From: JAVBNO01 sp031551485
GTDB lineage: Bacteria > Bacillota > Clostridia > Oscillospirales > Ruminococcaceae
NCBI GenBank assembly: GCA_031551485.1
Contig: JAVBNO010000031.1
Coordinates: 19,942-83,941 of the forward strand
Direction of reading: 5' to 3'
DNA: 64,000 nt
The number at the start of each line of letters is the position of its first letter. Position 1 is the first letter of the stretch. The notes beneath the pieces are model-generated. The model was not told the origin of the DNA, did not search any database, and saw only the letters and a program-made list of their open reading frames with translations. Shown here in pieces: positions 60,625-64,000 of this stretch. Both the position numbers and the translations under genes were made by a program.

Positions 60625-60801
60625 ATGTCTGAAATTAGAATCAAGGATAATGAATCCCTTGACAGCGCGCTTAGACGTTTTAAACGTCAATGCGCCAAGT
60701 CCGGCGTTCTTGCCGAGGTGCGGAAAAGGGAACATTATGAGAAGCCCTCTGTCAAGCGGAAAAAGAAATCGGAGGCTGCTCGTAAACGCAAATATCTGTA
60801 A
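60625..60801 (+). CDS. rpsU: 30S ribosomal protein S21
   Basis: A 58-residue basic protein of the small subunit. Opening MSEIRIKDNESLDSALRRFKRQCAKSG is typical, followed by EVRKREHYEKPSVKRKKKSEAARKRKYL, the basic C-terminal helix. The ATG at 60625 has GGGAGGG about 9 bases upstream. It has its own consensus promoter and a terminator 12 bases after the stop, so it is monocistronic. Confidence 0.97.
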   Translation: MSEIRIKDNESLDSALRRFKRQCAKSGVLAEVRKREHYEKPSVKRKKKSEAARKRKYL

Positions 60802-60811
60802 TTTTTTACTC

Positions 60812-60837
60812 AAAAAACGGGCATAATGCCCGTTTTT
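60812..60837 (+). terminator. Intrinsic terminator after rpsU
   Basis: AACGGGCA/TGCCCGTT with a TAA loop (about 60816-60834), A-rich on the left and T5 on the right. Confidence 0.9.
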
Positions 60838-60867
60838 CCTTTGGCCCCAAAAAACAGGAGGTCATCC

Positions 60868-61365
60868 ATGGCTATTTTTCGTCCAACGACAATGGAGAAA
60901 AGAGTATATAATATCACTAAACAAAAGCTGGATGCGCTGGGCGTCTCGGCGCTTTTGTTGGATGTGGATAATACTCTTACTACCGACAATAACCCGGTGC
61001 CTGATGCCCAGGTGCTCTCTTGGATCGAGGAAATGAAGCAAGCCGGCATCAAACTGCTGATTATGTCCAATAATCATTCAGCACGGGTGGAGCCGTTCGC
61101 GCGTCTTTTGGGGCTTGGCTATGTGGCCAATGCATGCAAACCCCTTCCGTTTCGGATTAACCGGGCCATTGCCAGGCTGGGCCTTACCCAAAAGCAGGTC
61201 GCCATGGTGGGAGACCAGCTTTTTACCGATATGGCTGTTGGCAATTTGTGCGGATGTCATAGTATTTTGGTTGAACCGATGGAATTTGAAACACGGTGGT
61301 TTTTTCGTTTCAAACGCAGTTTGGAGAAAATATTGCTTCGCAGCTATCGAAAGCGGGGGATATAA
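60868..61365 (+). CDS. yqeG: YqeG-family HAD-IIIA phosphatase
   Basis: A 165-residue HAD phosphatase; the related group includes the mitochondrial phosphatidylglycerophosphate phosphatase Gep4. Motif I is LLLDVDNTLTT (DxDxT), motif II the Ser of IMSNNHS, motif III Lys in ANACKPLP, and motif IV VGDQLFTDMAVGN. Start ATG with AGGAGG 7 bases upstream. In Bacillus yqeG begins the yqeH-nadD cluster; here it is separated from nadD by leuS and rpsU. The next gene starts 5 bases after its stop. Confidence 0.93.
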   Translation: MAIFRPTTMEKRVYNITKQKLDALGVSALLLDVDNTLTTDNNPVPDAQVLSWIEEMKQAGIKLLIMSNNHSARVEPFARLLGLGYVANACKPLPFRINRAIARLGLTQKQVAMVGDQLFTDMAVGNLCGCHSILVEPMEFETRWFFRFKRSLEKILLRSYRKRGI

Positions 61366-61370
61366 GCAGG

Positions 61371-62234
61371 ATGGTACGCTTTGGGCCGGCCGGCCTTTCT
61401 GACAGTTTTACGACCATGGGCTACAAAAGTACGGTGGAAATGCCGGACTATTTGGCCCATTTCGGCCTTAACGCCTTTGAATACCAGTGTGGTCGCGGAG
61501 TACGTATTTCCGCCGAAATGGCGGGCCGACTGGGGGCGGCGGCACAAGCTGCCAATATCGCCCTATCTCTTCATGCACCCTATTATATCTCCCTTTCCAG
61601 CGCCGAGGATGCCAAACGGGATGCCAGCATCGATTACATCCTCCAGTCTGCCCGGGCAATTACCGCCATGGGCGGCACCCGCATTGTGGTTCACAGCGGC
61701 TCCACTGCAAAGATGACCCGCGCCGAAGCGTTGATGCTGGCCTCCCAAACGATGAAAAAAGCGCTGGCCGCCCTGGATGCCGAGGGCCTTTCCGCTGTGC
61801 GCATCTGTCCTGAGACAATGGGGAAAATCGGCCAGTTGGGCACATTGGACGAAGTGCTGGCCCTTTGCCGGTTGGATGAGCGGCTGATTCCCTGCATTGA
61901 TTTTGGCCATCTCAATGCCCGTACTTTCGGTTCCCTTAAAAAGATGGCGGATTTCGAGGCCATTTTTGACGCCATCGAAAATGCGCTGGGTGCTTCCCGG
62001 CTCCAGGAATTTCATTCTCACTTTTCCAAAATCGAATACACGCAACGTGGGGGAGAGCTACGCCACCTTACTTTTGCCGACGAAATATATGGTCCTCTTT
62101 TCGAGCCAGTGGCCGAGTTAACCGTCCGCAAGAACCTTTCGCCCACTTTCATTTGCGAATCCGCCGGCACCCAGGCAGAAGATGCGGCCACAATGATGCA
62201 TATCTATACATCCTGCGCGACAGAAAGGGAATAA
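61371..62234 (+). CDS. Endonuclease IV-like TIM-barrel protein
   Basis: A 287-residue member of the AP endonuclease 2 family, similar to deoxyribonuclease IV (Nfo). Metal-ligand blocks seen in order: LSLHAPYYISLSS (His near residue 67-70), RIVVHSGSTAKM (His), CPETMGKIGQLGT (Glu), CIDFGHLNAR (Asp and His), EFHSHFSKI (His) and FICESA (Glu). These are the Zn-binding residues of Nfo-like enzymes. A DNA repair role is likely, but isomerase members exist too. Start ATG 61371 has GGGG about 12 bases upstream. It is 5 bases after yqeG and 3 bases before aroQ. Confidence 0.82.
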   Translation: MVRFGPAGLSDSFTTMGYKSTVEMPDYLAHFGLNAFEYQCGRGVRISAEMAGRLGAAAQAANIALSLHAPYYISLSSAEDAKRDASIDYILQSARAITAMGGTRIVVHSGSTAKMTRAEALMLASQTMKKALAALDAEGLSAVRICPETMGKIGQLGTLDEVLALCRLDERLIPCIDFGHLNARTFGSLKKMADFEAIFDAIENALGASRLQEFHSHFSKIEYTQRGGELRHLTFADEIYGPLFEPVAELTVRKNLSPTFICESAGTQAEDAATMMHIYTSCATERE

Positions 62235-62237
62235 CAT

Positions 62238-62669
62238 ATGAAAAAGATACTCATCCTCAACGGGCCTAATATTAATCTTTTGGGTATGAGGGAAACCACG
62301 GTTTACGGTGTAGAAACGCTGGACGACATCAATCGGGACATTGCCCAAAAGGCGGCACAGCTCTCTTTTGAAGCGGATTTTCGCCAGTCCAACCACGAGG
62401 GCGACTTAATCGACTGGATTCAAACCGCCAAAGGGGAGTACGCCGGCATTATTCTGAATGCGGGTGCCTTCACCCATTACAGCTACGCCATTCGCGACGC
62501 CATTGTGGCAGTTCAAATTCCTTGCATCGAGGTACACCTTTCCAACATTTATGCCCGGGACGAATTCCGCCATCATTCGGTAATTGCGCCGGTGGCGGCA
62601 GGACACATCTGTGGTATGGGCAAAGCAGGCTATTACCTGGCGCTCCAGGGGCTGAAACATCTTCTCTAA
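62238..62669 (+). CDS. aroQ: 3-dehydroquinate dehydratase, type II
   Basis: Third step of the shikimate pathway, a dodecamer of 143-residue subunits. The type II signature ILILNGPNINLLGMRE is at the N-terminus, the catalytic Tyr is in VYGVETLDDI, and the later blocks are QSNHEGDLIDWIQ, GIILNAGAFTHYSYAIRDAI, EVHLSNIYARDEFRHHSVIAPVAAGHICGMG. The start ATG follows GGGAATAAC. aroQ-pepQ-efp order is as yqhS-yqhT-efp in Bacillus. Confidence 0.97.
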   Translation: MKKILILNGPNINLLGMRETTVYGVETLDDINRDIAQKAAQLSFEADFRQSNHEGDLIDWIQTAKGEYAGIILNAGAFTHYSYAIRDAIVAVQIPCIEVHLSNIYARDEFRHHSVIAPVAAGHICGMGKAGYYLALQGLKHLL

Positions 62670-62706
62670 ATCAAAGATTCTGGCTGGATAAAGGTGGTCT
62701 GGGGCT

Positions 62707-63771
62707 ATGAATGAACGGCTTTCGCAGTTGCAACGAAAACTTCCTGACGGCGTGGATGGCGCCCTTATTAACAGCGATGTGAACCGCTATTACTACACCG
62801 GCATGAAATCCTCCGATGGTATCGTGGTTATTTCCCGGGAAAAGTCATGTCTTTTTATTGATTTTCGATATTACGAAAAGGCACGGCAACAAGCCGTTTG
62901 TGAGGTTGTGCTTTTGACGGATGCCAAAAAACAATTGGCGGAATTTTTTGCCATCAATCATGCCGCGATAATCGCGCTGGAAAGCGGCGTTAGTCTTTCC
63001 CGCTGGAACCGATTTAAACGGGATTTTCCGGGGCTTACTTTTTTGACGGACGACTGCTTCAGCGAACTGATTACTGCCCAACGCCGTTGCAAGTCGGCGC
63101 TGGAGCTTGCCCATATCAAAGCCGCGCAAAAAATCACCGACGACAGTTTTGCCTATATTCTCAATCACATCGCCCCGGGCAAAACGGAGAAGCAAATTGC
63201 CTTGGCGCTGGAATTTTACAGCCGCCAAATCGGTTCGGAGGAAGCCTCCTTCGACTTTATTGTGGCCGGCGGGCCCAACTCTTCCGTGCCTCATGCCGGT
63301 GCCTCGGACCGTGTCCTTTCGTCGGGGGATTTTTTGACCCTGGATTTTGGTGCCGTCGTCGGCGGCTACCATTCCGACATGACCCGCACTGTTGCTGTGG
63401 GCCACGCCACCGACGAGATGCAAAAAGTCTACCACACCGTGCTGGCGGCCCAGCAAAAGGTGCTGGACGCCATTCAGACCGGCGTGCGGTGTTCCCAGGT
63501 GGACAAATTGGCCCGTGACGTGATTGCAGAGGCGGGTTACGGGGAATACTTCGGCCATTCCCTTGGACACAGTGTCGGGCTAGAAATTCATGAATCGCCC
63601 GGCTTTTCCCAAAGCAGTGAGGACAGCTGCCAATATGGTGATATTTTTACGGTAGAACCGGGTATATATATAGCAGGCCGGTTTGGTTGCCGCATTGAAG
63701 ATATGGTTTATATGGGGGAAGCGGGGGCAGAGAATTTGACCCATAGCCCTAAGGAATTGATTATTTTATAG
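62707..63771 (+). CDS. pepQ: M24 Xaa-Pro peptidase
   Basis: A 354-residue aminopeptidase of the proline-specific M24B family. The N-terminal creatinase-like domain (about 1-130) precedes the pita-bread domain with metal ligands Asp in TLDFGAVVGGYHSDMTRTVAVG, His in GHSLGHSVGLEIHE, and Glu in VEPGIYI and RIEDMVYM. It cleaves X-Pro bonds in cytoplasmic peptides. Start ATG 62707; GGGGCT is upstream. Together with efp, which handles Pro-rich translation, it is a conserved pair. It ends 116 bases before efp. Confidence 0.94.
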   Translation: MNERLSQLQRKLPDGVDGALINSDVNRYYYTGMKSSDGIVVISREKSCLFIDFRYYEKARQQAVCEVVLLTDAKKQLAEFFAINHAAIIALESGVSLSRWNRFKRDFPGLTFLTDDCFSELITAQRRCKSALELAHIKAAQKITDDSFAYILNHIAPGKTEKQIALALEFYSRQIGSEEASFDFIVAGGPNSSVPHAGASDRVLSSGDFLTLDFGAVVGGYHSDMTRTVAVGHATDEMQKVYHTVLAAQQKVLDAIQTGVRCSQVDKLARDVIAEAGYGEYFGHSLGHSVGLEIHESPGFSQSSEDSCQYGDIFTVEPGIYIAGRFGCRIEDMVYMGEAGAENLTHSPKELIIL

Positions 63772-63887
63772 TGGTTTTTTTTGCTGTGAAGGGCGGCTGC
63801 GGATAACAAAAGGCTTGCAAAATGGCTGTATATAAGCTAAACTGTATAACAGATTAAAAGCTTTTTGAGAAGCATGGAGGAAAACCA

Positions 63888-64000
63888 ATGATTTCAGCAG
63901 GTGAATTTAGAAACGGCGTCACATTCGATATGGACGGCAATGTGTTCCAAATTGTGGAATTTCAGCATGTCAAACCCGGCAAGGGCGCTGCTTTCGTACG
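63888..64000 (+). CDS. efp: Elongation factor P, partial
   Basis: The first 37 codons are in the window. They read MISAGEFRNGVTFDMDGNVF, then QIVEFQHVKPGKGAAFVR, which is the N-terminal KOW-like domain of EF-P with the conserved loop KPGKGAAFVR; the tip Lys that may be modified is the Lys of PGKG. It helps the ribosome through consecutive prolines. GGAGG lies 9 bases before the ATG. The gene is cut by the right edge. Confidence 0.97.
   Translation, partial: MISAGEFRNGVTFDMDGNVFQIVEFQHVKPGKGAAFV

Noticed and set aside
63816..63851. Possible efp promoter (TTGCAA with an AT-rich -10 region)
   Set aside because: The -10 candidates TAAACT and TGTATAAC compete and none is close to consensus at a good spacing.

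Overview
The window looks like the chromosome of an anaerobic, endospore-forming Gram-positive in the Clostridia, most likely near the Ruminococcaceae/Oscillospiraceae. The evidence is Spo0A and SpoIVB side by side, a GerA-type germinant receptor operon, AddAB instead of RecBCD, three T-box leaders, IreB, a ThiT thiamine ECF component under a TPP riboswitch, and a four-subunit ferredoxin-dependent 2-oxoacid oxidoreductase. Gene order in several blocks (rnc-smc-ftsY, dprA-topA-trmFO, nadD-yqeK-rsfS, aroQ-pepQ-efp) matches other Firmicutes. There are no insertion sequences, prophage, CRISPR arrays, rRNA or tRNA genes that I can see. Nearly all of it is core genome.

Layout. 1-4.8 kb: a tiny Cys-rich protein cut by the left edge, ClpC, a thioesterase, riboswitch-controlled thiT, and a HAD phosphatase. 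4.8-7.5 kb: an Ile-type T-box leader with an XRE-cupin regulator and an acyl-CoA synthetase. 7.5-12.1 kb (minus strand): a small unknown protein, IreB, and pheST under a Phe T-box. 12.1-16.8 kb: acpS, nnr, a lipoprotein, a MazF-type endoribonuclease with no visible antitoxin, and a secreted anchored protein. 16.8-21.5 kb: a Leu-type T-box with a second acyl-CoA synthetase, a PASTA pseudokinase, and a TIM-barrel isomerase. 21.5-29.4 kb: DUF4363/DUF421 membrane proteins opposite a GerABC operon, a SLOG-fold protein, spoIVB and spo0A. 29.5-33.7 kb: a P-loop ATPase, the vor operon, and a DUF3298-type protein. 33.8-40.7 kb: addBA. 40.8-42.4 kb: the infC-rpmI-rplT operon with an attenuator leader and an AUU start codon. 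42.4-60.4 kb: a long, tightly packed co-directional run of housekeeping genes (TrmH-type methyltransferase, dprA, topA, trmFO, plsX, rnc, radical SAM, smc, ftsY, rdgB, yhbY, nadD, yqeK, rsfS, leuS). 60.5-64 kb: rpsU, yqeG, an endonuclease IV-like protein, aroQ, an M24 peptidase and the start of efp.

The most interesting thread is regulatory. Two unrelated acyl-CoA synthetases sit behind T-box leaders whose inferred specifier codons are ATC (Ile) and CTC (Leu). A 2-oxoacid:ferredoxin oxidoreductase of the Vor type lies 13 kb beyond the second. Together they suggest that shortage of charged tRNA-Ile or tRNA-Leu switches on activation of exogenous branched short-chain acids, which Vor could carboxylate reductively to the 2-oxoacid precursors of Ile and Leu. 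The leaders and gene families are read from sequence; the pathway is inference.
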